64,000 bases of DNA from Mesomycoplasma molare (lineage in GTDB: Bacteria > Bacillota_I > Bacilli_A > Mycoplasmatales > Metamycoplasmataceae), in NCBI RefSeq assembly GCF_024918955.1, contig NZ_CP103423.1, positions 620,001 through 684,000 of the forward strand. Reading direction: 5' to 3'. Under the pieces are notes generated by a model. It had not been told where the DNA came from. It did no database searches and saw only the letters and a list, made by a program, of their open reading frames with translations. Of the stretch, positions 55,808 to 64,000 are shown in pieces (positions within the stretch are counted from its first letter, which is position 1; the number at the start of each line of letters is the position of its first letter). A program made the position numbers and the translations under genes.

Positions 55808-57724
55808 TTATTTTACCTCTATAAATCTTGAGTTAATATAAGGGTCTATTAATTTAATTTCTCCCCTTGTTTTTACATATCTATTTGTTGCGTCTTTGCT
55901 TAAGTCTGTGTATTGGTCTTCATTGATAACGAAAGAAAGTCCATAAACGCACACGCTTGCTTTATTAAATAATAAGGCTGGTTTTTTTCCTTTAGTTATT
56001 TCTTTGTCTGTATATTCTGTGCTTGTTAAAATTTGGAGTCCTCTGTATTTTTTAGTAATTGGGTTATATACCGCATTAATAAATGAAGCGGTTGTATTAT
56101 TTAAAAACGGTTTTTCTAATTTTGCTAAAGTATCTGGGTGCATTGCTAAAATAAATCCGTCAAGTGCTCCTTCTCCATATTGTCCTTCTACGCTTTTTAC
56201 TAAATTATCGATATCGTTGAAAGTAAAGGCGTTTGTGTTTTCTGTTAAGAATTTAGCTTCTTGTGTTACACCACCAGTATATGTTCCGTCTGTAGGCATT
56301 GCTGTTCCTGCGTGTGTAAAAATGCCTGCATAGAATTTTTTACGTAAAGCTCTAATAATTCCGTTTTTAGCATCTTGGATCTGTTTCAATCATAATTCAT
56401 CTCCATGAGATAAGGCGTTGTTTTGTGTCAATTTTACACTGTATCTTTCTGGTCTTAATTTTACTTTAAAAGTTTGCCCACCAAAGTCTGTTGATTCTGC
56501 GTTTTCTGCGATGCTTGTTATAACTCTTTTATCTGCCACGTAAACTGCTTTTGTAATTTCGTCAAGTCCTGTTAAAGTAAACTTTTGCGCTGCTTCTGTA
56601 TATTCTGGGAACACCGCGTTTCATTCGCTTAAAATTCCAGGTATATCGTGTGTTTCGATTAATGCCAGCCCTTTTAGGTTTGTTGTTCCGTCAAGCGCTC
56701 TTTTTTCTAATGTTCTTGCCACTTCTCTGTCGATAACTTCTATTTCTTTAATGGTGTCGTTGTTTAAGTGTTCTAATGTTTCGTTGTATAAATTTATTTT
56801 TTCTCTTTCGTTTAATGTTTTACCATTTTTCATTTTGGCTCTTAATTCGCTTAAGTCTTGTTTTGGTTCATTGTTGATTGTTTTTAGGTTTTCGTTTTTA
56901 ATGTGTTCCATCATTTTCTCTCTTTCTTTTAATTCTTTTTCTTGCTTGTCTTTTAGTTCTAAATTTTCTTCTTTAATAGTTGCAAGTTCTTTTTCTAATT
57001 CTTTCAATCTTGCTTCGTTGTTTTGGTTGTTTTCCATGGTCTTAATTAATTCTTGTTCTAATTCTTTTTCTCTTTCGGTTTCTGTTTTTGGTTTTGCCAC
57101 TCTTTCTTCTAATTGTTCCACTTGTTCTTGTTTTGTTTCTTGTGTCATCTCTTGTTTCCTTTCTTCCATAATTTCTAAAATGTTTTTGTTGTCTTTGCTA
57201 TAAACTCTGCATTTGTCTTGCGGGTAGAACCCTTCATATACTGGGTCAATGCTAATTAGTTTTGCCTTCTTGTATATAAATTCCAAGTCTACGTCTTTGT
57301 CTTCTGGTGTTTCGTTTATAGAATAGTCTAAAGATTGAAAAATAAAACTATTGCTTTCTATTACACCTTGTTCTATTAAATCCGCCACCCTTCTTAAATT
57401 TTTGTTCTTTTCGTCCACTTCTATTGTTGCGATTATTCTATTGTTTTCCTTGCGCACGTTCATTGTTTTATTTTTTGTGCTTGCTAAAAGGTGCTCGATG
57501 CTTACTTTATGGTCTAAATAAGAATTTATGTTTTGTAATTCTATAGGTGTTTCAAAGTCAAAAATGTTTGCGTCTAATTTTTCTCTGTATTTTATTCCCG
57601 CTTTTTCATAAACTGGCGACCAACTTTCGAGTTCAATACTTAATTCTAATGTTCTCTTTTTTCTTGCTCCTTGCGGGTTTTCTTCTACCGTTGGTTTTGT
57701 CCTTGATAAAATTAAAAATTCCAT
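55808..57724 (-). CDS. Fused prohead protease-scaffold-major capsid polyprotein (638 aa)
   Basis: One continuous frame joins two genes that are separate in most HK97-like phages. Residues 1-175 resemble the prohead protease (NINSYLDHK with the His region near 68, ESNSFIFQS with the Ser near 125). Residues about 185-300 form a Glu/Lys coiled coil like the scaffolding delta domain. Residues about 330-638 are an HK97-fold major capsid protein (GLALIETHDIPGI onward, GGQTFKVKLRPERYSV, DGFILAMHPDTLAKLEKP). The only stop-like codons at the junctions are TGA at 56621 and 56390, both Trp. The expected product must be cut to free the capsid protein. Confidence 0.85.
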
Positions 57725-59053
57725 TTAGTCTCCTTTCGTTATTTTTTGTTTTTTAGGGGTTTTAGTTGTTTCTGGTGTATTTGTATCTCTTTCGCTTTCT
57801 TGTTGCTTTAAAGGGGGTTTTTGTTGCTCTGGTGGGTTATTATATTGTGCTTGTAATACTTTTACTGGGGTTAAGGTTCCATTTGCTAGTAAAAAGTCGC
57901 CATCAGGGTGTTTATCTAGTCCAATTAGTGCTCTTATTTCGTTTGCCGTTGCGTATCCGTTATTAATTGCGCTCGATGCGAATTCTTGGATGCTCTTTAA
58001 ATCTATACTTAATAAGTCCAAAGTTTTAAAAGTTATTATTTCTTGCTCGTTTTCTAAAAGCGAATAAGTGAAGCGTTGTGTTATGTTGGTTAAAAGCGGT
58101 TTTAAAGAGTTGTCGATATATGCCCGGTTTAGTTCTGCGCTGCTGTTGTATTTGTTCGGGTCGTCTATTCCTAGTTTTGCTGGTGGTATTCCCAAAGATG
58201 CTGCGAATTCTCTTCCTAAAGCGTTTCGGGTTTGAAAGTCAATCCGCATGTTTACTATTTCGCTTGCTTTTCCCATTTCCCATTTTTCGTCGATAACTAT
58301 TCCAAAGGAACCGTTTTTCTTATGGTTTTCGAGCATCTGTTTTAGCGCTTGGTTTGCTAATTCTCTTTGGCTTTGATTGGTTGCGTCTCTTATTTTGATA
58401 AAGGCACTATAACTGACGTCGTTTTTAATAGCGTTTATCATAGCGAGCTCGTTTTCTTTTACTTTTGATATGGTGCTTTTAAAAAGTGTTCTAATACTTA
58501 AATTTTCGTATCCTTGTATTAGTTCGTACGATATGTATATAACGTCCTTTTCTCTTAAAAGAATTGCCGGATTGCTTCCGCTTTTAAATACGTAACTAAT
58601 TATGCCGTTCTCTTCTTGTTTGGTGATATAGTCCGGATAGATAGGTATTAATTCCTTAATTTTTTCGCTTTCGTCTCTAATAATGAAAATTGGAGCATTT
58701 CCATAAAGTAATAAATTTCATATTAATATTTTTTTAAATTCCCACGGCGTTAAAGTTGCGGTTGGTCTTTTGTTTAGAATTTTAGCAATCTCGCTTTCTT
58801 GGATGTTTTCATATTCTCCATGCTTGTTTGCTTTTAAATGTCTGAAGTTGACCTTTCCTATATCGTTTGCTATTAATTGAACCGCTCTTACTAATAGTCC
58901 AAAAGTTAAAAATTCTTGCTCATTTAATGTTTTAATGGTGTTGGTTAAAGTTGAATAATTTAGAGAATTGTTAAAATCCCGAAAGCCATTAATGTTTCCG
59001 GTTGTATTTCTTGGTTTAAATAATTTTTTTATGTTATCTATTACCTTACTCAA
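57725..59053 (-). CDS. Phage portal protein (HK97 family)
   Basis: The 442-residue protein forms the DNA-entry ring. Conserved parts: AVQLIANDIGKVNFRHLK near residue 55, a WEFKKILIWNLLLYGNAPIFI region near 105, and SLGIPPAKLGIDDPNKYNSS near 290, the portal signature around the wing and stem. The C-terminus is a Pro/Gln/Lys-rich tail. ATG 59053 begins after the ncRNA terminator; its stop is followed at once by the capsid polyprotein ATG. Confidence 0.9.
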
Positions 59054-59121
59054 AAATTCCTCTGTCTTGTATTATTCTTTGCTATATCATTAATAAATAT
59101 ATTATAACATAAATAAATTAA

Positions 59122-59333
59122 AAAAATAAAAAAGGAGCATTTTTGCTCCCCTGAAAATAATATATAAATGAAACTAATATTGTTTAGTTGAAAAAAGGTT
59201 ATTAATTTAAAGATAAATGAAAAACAAAATTACTTCATTAAAATAAAAATGTTTAGTCTATGAAAGGTTTTATCCTAACTAATGTAAAAAATTGAAAAAA
59301 AATTTTGATAGTTGCAGGGTTTTATTCCTGCTT
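59122..59333 (-). ncRNA. Candidate phage ncRNA between terL and portal genes
   Basis: A 270-bp gap in the otherwise tightly packed late genes has a strong extended -10 box (TGATATAAT, 59338-59346) and, about 200 nt on, a terminator (GGAGCA/TGCTCC, then T run, 59122-59150). The predicted RNA opens with hairpin GCAGG/CCTGC (59314-59331) and holds two related blocks 69 nt apart (from 59181 and 59250, both TGTTTAGT...GAAA..GGTT on the plus strand). No sensible coding frame. Location recalls packaging RNAs, but the function is unknown. Confidence 0.6.
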
Positions 59334-59350
59334 TCATATTATATCATAAA

Positions 59351-61156
59351 TTAAATTGTTATTATATCAAATGTTGTTTCTACTTCTTTACTTGCCACGT
59401 TATGCCTTTCGCTTATGGTATTAAGCGCCGCGATAAAAGCATCTATTCTAAAATTCTCATTTACTTTTCTAATGAAAAATGTTCCGCTTCCGCTGGTCGT
59501 GTTTTTAATTTCTACGTTTAAGGTATGGTTTATTAAAATTCCATTATTATCTAAAAAATAAATTTCTTTATTCCGTAACTTTACCTCGAATTGCTGAAAG
59601 GCGGGGTTTAAATAAACACCTTGCTTTACTTCCTGAATTTCGCTCTCATGAAAAATATTAGTTTTTAAAAGGTGTTCCTTAATTGTAAAAAATCTCCATT
59701 TATCATAAAGAAGCTTTTCTATTTTGTAATTATCTTTCCACTCTCTTAATTTATTGACCACCATTGAATAGTCTATTACGTCGCCCTTTGATATTGATAA
59801 ATGCCCTTGCTTATGTCACTCTCTATATCGCGCCTTATCGCTTAATTCTTTCTTTTCTATAGCATTTTCTGGTATAAAGTTATGCGCCTTAAAAACATAA
59901 ATGGTGCCGCTTCCGTCTTGCTTTGGTATTTCAAAATTTAAAACTAGAGCGGTTGTATCATTTATACCACTTAAGTCTAATCCAACAAGCGCGTTTAATT
60001 CCTTAATGTTGTTTTTTGATAGGTATTCTTCAACCCATTTTTTGTTTGCTTCTTGGCTTTCTGCTATTAATGAATAATCAAAATAAGCGAATCCCGTATT
60101 TACTCAAATTCCTAAACGTTTTATTTTAAATTCTGCTTGCGCTTGTAATGAAGTTATTTTGCTATGCTCGTCTTTTAAGTCGTCTAAACTAACTGTAATG
60201 CCTAGTCCAGGGTTTGCTTTCTTTCAAAGGTCGGGGTTGTCTCATTGCTCTCAGTCTTCTTCGTCTAATTCTGCGCAAAATAAAAAAATAGAATAATTTT
60301 TATGAATAGTTTCCGGGTTTTCTATCTGCTGTTCTAAAAAATGCTTATAGTCTTGTTCTCTATAAAAGCAGGCGCTTTCTCGGTTGCTTCCTTTGGTTGT
60401 ATCGTAAACGATAAGTTGGTTTTTCCTTGAAAGGTTTTTAGATGATTTCGCACTCTCTTGCATCGTATCGTCTTTATGAAGGTGGTATTCTGTCAAAATT
60501 ACTAAACTTGGGTTCTTCCCTTCTATTCCTGCCTTATCAAAAGGGAGCGCTTTTATTTCTCCCTGCTTGGTGCTGACTATTCTTATACTGTTCGCTCTTT
60601 CGAACATTTTCTTAAGTTCTTTGCTCTTTTTGATATATCCAAGCGCTATGTTATATGGTATTTTGCTACTGTCTTTATGCGGTCCGCAAAAATAAACTTC
60701 ACTTTTTCCGTCTTTTAATAGTCCGCGGGTTGTTGCTAGCGCTATCATTGCTCAATAACTGCTTTTTCATTGTTTCCGTGCTTCCACGTCAAAAACTTCA
60801 TTAGTTATTAAACTGTCGGTGTCGTCTTTGAAAGTTCAGCCAAAAACAAAGCCGCTTATAAATTTTCTAAAATCTGTAAAAATAAAGGGGCGGTTTATTT
60901 CCGGGATGATAATTTTTGAAGCGAATTTTTGTAACTTTTCAAATGTTTCTGGTTGATATATGAAAGGGAAGGTTTCTTCTGTTTTAGAGCGATATAAAAA
61001 TAAAAGATGCCTTGCGGTTGCGTATATCACCATTTTACTTGCCAAAATCTCGCCATTAAATACTTTTAGGGCGTATTGCGTTGGTTCGTCTCAGTTGGTA
61101 TTAGCTTTGAAAAAGTTTTTTACTTTATCCCAATAAGGCGTATTAAAAATCTGCAT
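59351..61156 (-). CDS. terL: Terminase large subunit
   Basis: The packaging motor and nuclease, 601 residues. The N-terminal ATPase shows EARKQWKSSYWA near residue 122 (a Walker A variant of the RKxxKS type) and Walker B LVILTEYHL near 217. The C-terminal nuclease begins VGLDLSGINDTTAL near 392 with its metal-binding Asp residues. Trp codons are mixed, 4 TGG and about 9 TGA. ATG 61156 overlaps the terS end by 14 bp. Confidence 0.88.
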
Positions 61157-61796
61157 CTTCTTCTTGGTCGAGTGCGTTTTCTAAAATTACTTGTCTTAAA
61201 CGTTCTTTACTAATACTTACTTGAATAGTTCCCAAAATCTCGTTTCTAATGTTTTGGTATATCTCGTTAAGTCCTTGGTCGCTCACGGTTATTTTACCAT
61301 TTCCATCAATGCTTATTGTTCCGTTGTTGCTTTCCAATGATGCTTTCTCGCTTATAAGTGCGTGGTATCGCTTGTAAAGTAATCCAATTGCGTTTTGCGA
61401 TGCGTTTATGGTTCGTTTTAGAGTTGTATAAAAATACTTATCGTTTTGTTCACTCTCTGCTATGTTGTTATATTCCGGCGCTTTTAGTATTTCGTACTCA
61501 TTTTCCAAAAGTTCTTTAGAATTTTTTATTTCTTGCTCTAAAAATTTTTGCTCCGCTTTCAAAGTTGCTAAACGTTGCGGTTTTACTTTTTTTTCTCAAA
61601 TTGAAAGGATGTTTTCTAAATGCTTAAGTTTTGTAATATGTCCGTCTATACTTGCGAACATTAAGCTTTGCGTAAAGTCGTTGTAATCTATCTCGGGGTT
61701 TTTCTTTTTTAGTTCGTTACGTAATGCTTCTATTTCAATTTTGTTTTTGTATTCCATCAACTGCTCCATTGTATTTTTTCTTGGTATATCTAACAC
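61143..61796 (-). CDS. terS: Terminase small subunit (putative)
   Basis: A 217-residue helical protein located directly upstream of terL and overlapping it by 14 bp. The middle is a coiled coil (EQKFLEQEIKNSKELLENEY) and the C-terminus carries a short acidic end EEDADF, as in small terminases that form oligomeric rings. GTG 61796 lies two codons after an in-frame TAG and is the first possible start; ATG 61769 is an alternative. Assignment from position and architecture. Confidence 0.72.
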
Positions 61797-62060
61797 TGTC
61801 TAATTTAAGCATATCACAAATTTTCAATGGTTGCTAGCAAATGTTAAAAAATTTTTTCTGGTTTTTTGGAGCATGGTTTTTTTTGCTGCTTTAATGATAT
61901 CGTGGATTTTTGAAAGTTGGTAGCAAAAGTTTAAAAAATTTTTGAAGGGCGTTTGAAAGTTGGTTATGCTTGAAAGTCGTGGCGCGCTGCCGCCCTTGGT
62001 TTGAATGCTGTTTTTGTTCTCTGTCTTAAATTGCGAATTTTTGAAAGTTTGAATTAAAAG
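61797..62060. other. Non-coding region upstream of terS with repeats and GC-rich patch
   Basis: This stretch holds imperfect repeats (GGTTGCTAGCAAATGTTAAAAAA near 61829 in shortened form, related to GGTAGCAAAAGTTTAAAAAA near 61919) and several TTGAAAGT(T) repeats, then the GC-rich patch GGCGCGCTGCCGCC at 61981-61994, striking in DNA this AT-rich. An 83-codon frame crosses it but lacks a ribosome site and contains the repeats, so I do not call it a gene. Candidate for the packaging start (cos or pac) site. Confidence 0.45.
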
Positions 62061-62463
62061 TCCATAAATGTTCATTAAAAAAATTTTTGAATTTAATTTT
62101 TTATTTTATTTTTTTATCTTAATTTTTTTATTTTTAAAATTATTTTATAAATTTTTTATATAATTTACTTATAGTTATTTTTATAAATATATATTTTTAT
62201 ATATAAATATTAATAAATAAAAAATAAAATAATGAATAATTATGAACATTTAATGAATAATTATGAACTTTTAAATTGTAAAAAATAAGAAAAAATAAAA
62301 ATATAAATAACAAAAATGCCTTAAAATAGGCAAAAAAAGTAATATTTTATTAAATGAACATTTATGAACATTTAGAATTTAAAAATTAGTGAAAAAATGA
62401 CAAAATTTGGCAACATTAGAATTTTAAGGGGTAAAATAACAACATTAGCTGAAAAATGTTGGC
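62061..62463. other. AT-rich non-coding region with TGAAC motifs
   Basis: No gene. 62090-62235 is almost pure A/T and should melt easily. TGAAC occurs at 62243 and 62264 (21 bp apart, in a repeated AATGAATAATTATGAAC unit) and at 62355 and 62365 (10 bp apart); an inverted copy is at 62070-62074. Together with the iteron array on its right it looks like a replication or partition control region. Confidence 0.5.
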
Positions 62464-62730
62464 AAAAATTAGAACGATTTCGTAAAAAACTAGAACGATT
62501 GAGCGAAAAACTAGAACGATTTCTTAAAAAACTAGAACATTTTTTCTCTGTTATTTTTTGATTTGTATGTATAGTATGTATTATGAAAATTTTTTAGATT
62601 TTAAAAATAATGTTCTAATTTAGGGGTAAAAACGTTCTAATTTTTATGTAAAATGTTCTGGATTTTGGCTAAAACGTTCTAGTTTTTGGGTCTAATGTTC
62701 TAATTTAGGGGTCTAAAGTTCAGGTTTTTT
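62464..62730. repeat. Opposed iteron arrays, 4 forward and 6 reverse at 21-bp period
   Basis: Forward TAGAAC copies start at 62470, 62491, 62512 and 62533 (21-bp steps, consensus AAAAACTAGAACGATT). After a spacer holding TATGTAtagTATGTA, reverse copies GTTCTA follow with repeat starts at 62611, 62633, 62654, 62675, 62696 and 62717 (steps 22, 21, 21, 21, 21; the last is degenerate). The exact 21-bp period (two helical turns) puts all sites on one face of the DNA. This is the form of plasmid/phage origin iterons or a multi-site operator. Confidence 0.8.
62566..62580 (+). promoter_or_regulatory. TATGTA direct-repeat site in the iteron spacer
   Basis: TATGTA-tag-TATGTA, two hexamers on a 9-bp period, in the centre between the opposed iteron sets. 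The same hexamer with the same 9-bp period forms the operator candidate of the RHH gene at 63742-63765. Confidence 0.5.
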
Positions 62731-62780
62731 AGCAATTTTAGGGGTTTTCAGTCGTAATAATGGTGAAGTTGGTAAAAAGT

Positions 62781-62830
62781 TTGAACAATTTAAAGAAAAA
62801 CAATGAACTTTTATGAACAATTATGAACAT
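62781..62830 (+). repeat. TGAAC cluster right of the iterons
   Basis: TGAAC at 62782, 62804, 62814 and 62824 (steps 22, 10, 10). They share the GAAC core of the iterons and of the TGAAC pairs at 62243-62369, extending the phased pattern over nearly 800 bp. Confidence 0.55.
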
Positions 62831-63065
62831 TTAAATAAAAAGTATAATTTAGGGTGATTTTTTGCCCTTTTTTAATGTTTTTGAAGTATATAGTTTATTC
62901 TATTTTTGAATTTTTGAATATTTCAATAAATTAGCAAACAACGGTTTTGGGTGTATCGAATTTTGAATTTTAAGACCTTAAATTTTCAGAAAAAATGCGT
63001 GATCGGGTAGGGCGTGTGGGGTAGACTGTTTATTTAAATTTTTTTATAACACCCCCCCCTATATA
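62831..63065. other. Non-coding region with GC-rich patch and C8 tract
   Basis: No gene on either strand. It holds CGTGATCGGGTAGGGCGTGTG near 62998 in part (GATCGGGTAGGGCGTG), again unusually GC-rich, and a run of eight C at 63052-63059. Otherwise nothing recognised. Confidence 0.4.
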
Positions 63066-63320
63066 TTATGTTTTTTAAGAATTTATTTTTCATTTTAAAA
63101 AAAATATTTTCATATCATTACGACTACCGGCATAAAACTTTAATAATATAATAGAACTGCCAACAATTTTCAACAACTTAAAACAACAACTACCTGCAGA
63201 GAATATCAACACCAACAGAACAACCACCAGCATAAGACCTTAAAAGCAACAAATCAACCTCCAACTTTCAAGGCAAAAGCAATTAATTTTTCTCGGTATA
63301 ATTTAATAAAAGTTATAAAA
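63066..63320 (+). repeat. Phage promoter region, copy 2 of the diverged repeat
   Basis: Contains the two blocks shared with 11630-11790, here separated by an A/C-rich, T-poor stretch (63150-63260, with repeated CAACAAC and two related CYACCRGCATAARAC blocks 101 bp apart). The right block ends in a -10 box TATAAT at 63297-63302 and an AAAGGAG ribosome site for the 47-residue gene. Confidence 0.65.
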
Positions 63321-63331
63321 GGAGTTTTAAA

Positions 63332-63475
63332 ATGGAAGATCAATCAAAAAAAATGACTTTAACAGAATTTTTTGAAGCAATAGACAAAGAAAGTAAACCA
63401 ATTGATGAATTGCTGAAAGAAAATGGCGATTGAGATGAATTAGTTAGAGTTATGAATGCTTTAGCTAAATTATAA
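63332..63475 (+). CDS. Small phage protein, unknown (47 aa)
   Basis: ATG 63332 follows AAAAGGAG at a good distance and a -10 TATAAT at 63297. The acidic product (MEDQSKKMTLTEFFEAI...) has one TGA Trp and ends MNALAKL. Helical, no motif. The conserved promoter block in front of it, repeated near 11.7 kb, suggests that this unit is a regular part of such elements. Confidence 0.6.
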
Positions 63476-63497
63476 AAATATAACGAGCATCAAAACA

Positions 63498-63516
63498 TTT
63501 TTTTTTTTTTTTTTTT
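63498..63516 (+). repeat. T19 homopolymer abutting a -35 box
   Basis: Nineteen T in a row, whose last bases form the -35 box TTGAAA (63515-63520). With TATAAT 18 bp further on (63539-63544) this makes a promoter whose upstream tract could vary in length by slippage. Confidence 0.6.
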
Positions 63517-63550
63517 GAAACATTTAAAAATACTTTGCTATAATTATTAA

Positions 63551-63660
63551 GTAATAAAAAATTAAAACTTATTAGTTTAAAGACCTTAGAAAAGGCGCTA
63601 AAGTTTATTAATATAATAAACAGCGAATAACCTTTAAAGCGCTAAATTATTAGTGTAAAA
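63551..63660 (+). ncRNA. Candidate structured phage RNA
   Basis: Expected transcript of the promoter at 63515-63544. There is no coding frame. It folds as nested stems: AAAGG/CCTTT, CGCT/AGCG and GTTTATT/AATAAAC around loop AATAT (63591-63635). The 3' end is not defined; no clear terminator before the RHH promoter. Confidence 0.45.
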
Positions 63661-63708
63661 TCTTTTTGCGGTAAGTAAATTTTTTATATAATTTTTTTAA
63701 CTTTTTGC

Positions 63709-63736
63709 TTGACTTTATTTTTTGTGGAGTTATAAT
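63709..63736 (+). promoter_or_regulatory. Promoter of the RHH gene
   Basis: -35 TTGACT (63709-63714) and -10 TATAAT (63731-63736) with a 16-bp spacer, the best sigma-A type promoter in the window. Confidence 0.75.
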
Positions 63737-63741
63737 ATTAG

Positions 63742-63765
63742 TATGTATGATACATATTATACATA
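63742..63765. promoter_or_regulatory. Operator candidate for the RHH protein
   Basis: TATGTA-tga-TACATA-tta-TACATA: three hexamers on a 9-bp period, the first two forming a perfect inverted repeat, directly downstream of the -10 box, where a bound repressor would block transcription. RHH proteins usually bind such short repeats and repress themselves. Confidence 0.6.
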
Positions 63766-63793
63766 TAAAAAAATGAAAGGAATGAAAAGCAAA

Positions 63794-64000
63794 ATGACAG
63801 TAAGAAAAACTATTACATTATCAGAAGAAGATTACGACTTAATTAAAATAAACGCGCAAGAGCGTGGACAAAGTTTTTCAGAATTCTTAAGAGAAAGTAC
63901 ACTAATAAGAATAAGAGAAGATGATAAATTAGATTTAGCGCAATATTTAGAAAAATACATCGGTCCGATTGACGAAGAAGAAGAAAAAGAATATGAAGAA
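63794..64000 (+). CDS. Ribbon-helix-helix DNA-binding protein (3' end outside window)
   Basis: The visible product begins MTVRKTITLSEEDYDLIKIN and AQERGQSFSEFLRES, the strand-helix-helix pattern of RelB/ParD/CopG-like proteins: a beta strand that enters the major groove followed by two helices. An acidic tail (DEEEEKEYEE) runs off the window. ATG 63794 is chosen because of the standard RHH start; ATG 63773 and 63782 are in frame. It could be an antitoxin, a phage repressor or a copy-control protein; no toxin gene is visible yet. Confidence 0.72.
   Translation, partial: MTVRKTITLSEEDYDLIKINAQERGQSFSEFLRESTLIRIREDDKLDLAQYLEKYIGPIDEEEEKEYEE

Larger units (their letters stand above)
28520..64000. 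mobile_element. Siphovirus-like prophage, right end outside the window
   Basis: From about 28.5 kb to the end of the window the genes are those of a tailed phage: replication genes (plus), integrase, packaging, HK97-type head and long-tail genes (minus), and a 2-kb control region. Compared with the chromosome to the left, Trp is often TGG and AGC/GCG codons are frequent. The left border lies between the BMP promoter and the first phage gene at 28567. No host gene reappears before 64000, so the element exceeds 35 kb. No att repeat pair could be defined. Confidence 0.85.

Noticed and set aside
61824-62075. 83-codon minus-strand gene upstream of terS
   Set aside because: No ribosome site, its start lies in a TGAAC repeat, and it contains direct repeats and the GC-rich patch; it looks like chance coding in non-coding DNA.
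62464-62730. CRISPR array
   Set aside because: The repeated unit is only about 10-16 bp with 5-8 bp between copies, orientation reverses half-way, and no cas gene is present.

Overview
The window comes from a mollicute (Mycoplasma sensu lato). The DNA is very AT-rich, and almost every gene reads through only if TGA codes for Trp (genetic code 4). Surface proteins are typical mycoplasma lipoproteins. The species cannot be fixed from the sequence, and all reading frames below use TGA = Trp.

Chromosomal part, 1 to about 28.5 kb. On the left is the end of a small gene and a 1582-residue membrane-anchored protein (plus strand). The rest is almost entirely minus strand. One long run (rpe, three unknown membrane proteins, the three ascorbate-type PTS components ulaC-ulaB-ulaA, then transketolase) links uptake of a phosphorylated sugar acid to the pentose-phosphate pathway; its transketolase has an in-frame TAA that removes the last 54 residues. 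After a non-coding stretch holding a decayed mobile-element remnant (11.6-12.3 kb) comes a maltodextrin block: beta-phosphoglucomutase, maltose phosphorylase, alpha-glucosidase and a type I pullulanase. Three tRNA genes (Lys, Leu, Arg), a dimeric dUTPase, a SAM-dependent methyltransferase and a lipoprotein follow, then a nucleoside/sugar ABC importer (two permeases, double ATPase, BMP-family lipoprotein).

Prophage part, about 28.5 kb to beyond the right edge. This is a large siphovirus-like prophage with mixed TGG/TGA Trp codons and different codon habits. Plus-strand genes (28.6-43.2 kb) hold five small unknown early proteins, then a compact DNA operon: RecF-like ATPase, metallo-beta-lactamase-fold protein, VRR-NUC nuclease, SNF2 helicase, putative ssDNA-binding protein, EcoRI-type adenine methyltransferase, S-adenosylmethionine synthetase, family B DNA polymerase, PrimPol-SF3 helicase and a cytosine methyltransferase. 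A tyrosine integrase sits in the middle (43.3-44.0 kb, minus). Minus-strand late genes run from 61.8 down to 44.2 kb: terminase, a probable packaging-cluster ncRNA, portal, a fused protease-scaffold-capsid polyprotein, connectors, tail tube, frameshifted tail chaperones, short tape measure, tail tip and fibres, then four membrane/lipoproteins in place of a recognisable endolysin. A plus-strand 'moron' with its own promoter and terminator lies inside the late genes.

Region 61.8-63.8 kb is a 2-kb control region: a GC-rich patch next to terS, about nineteen GAAC-core iterons on 21- or 10-bp periods in two opposed sets, a T19 tract abutting a promoter, a structured RNA candidate and a ribbon-helix-helix regulator gene with its operator. 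The most notable points are the phage-encoded SAM synthetase between two DNA methyltransferases, the iteron region, the late-cluster ncRNA, and the odd central position of the integrase.
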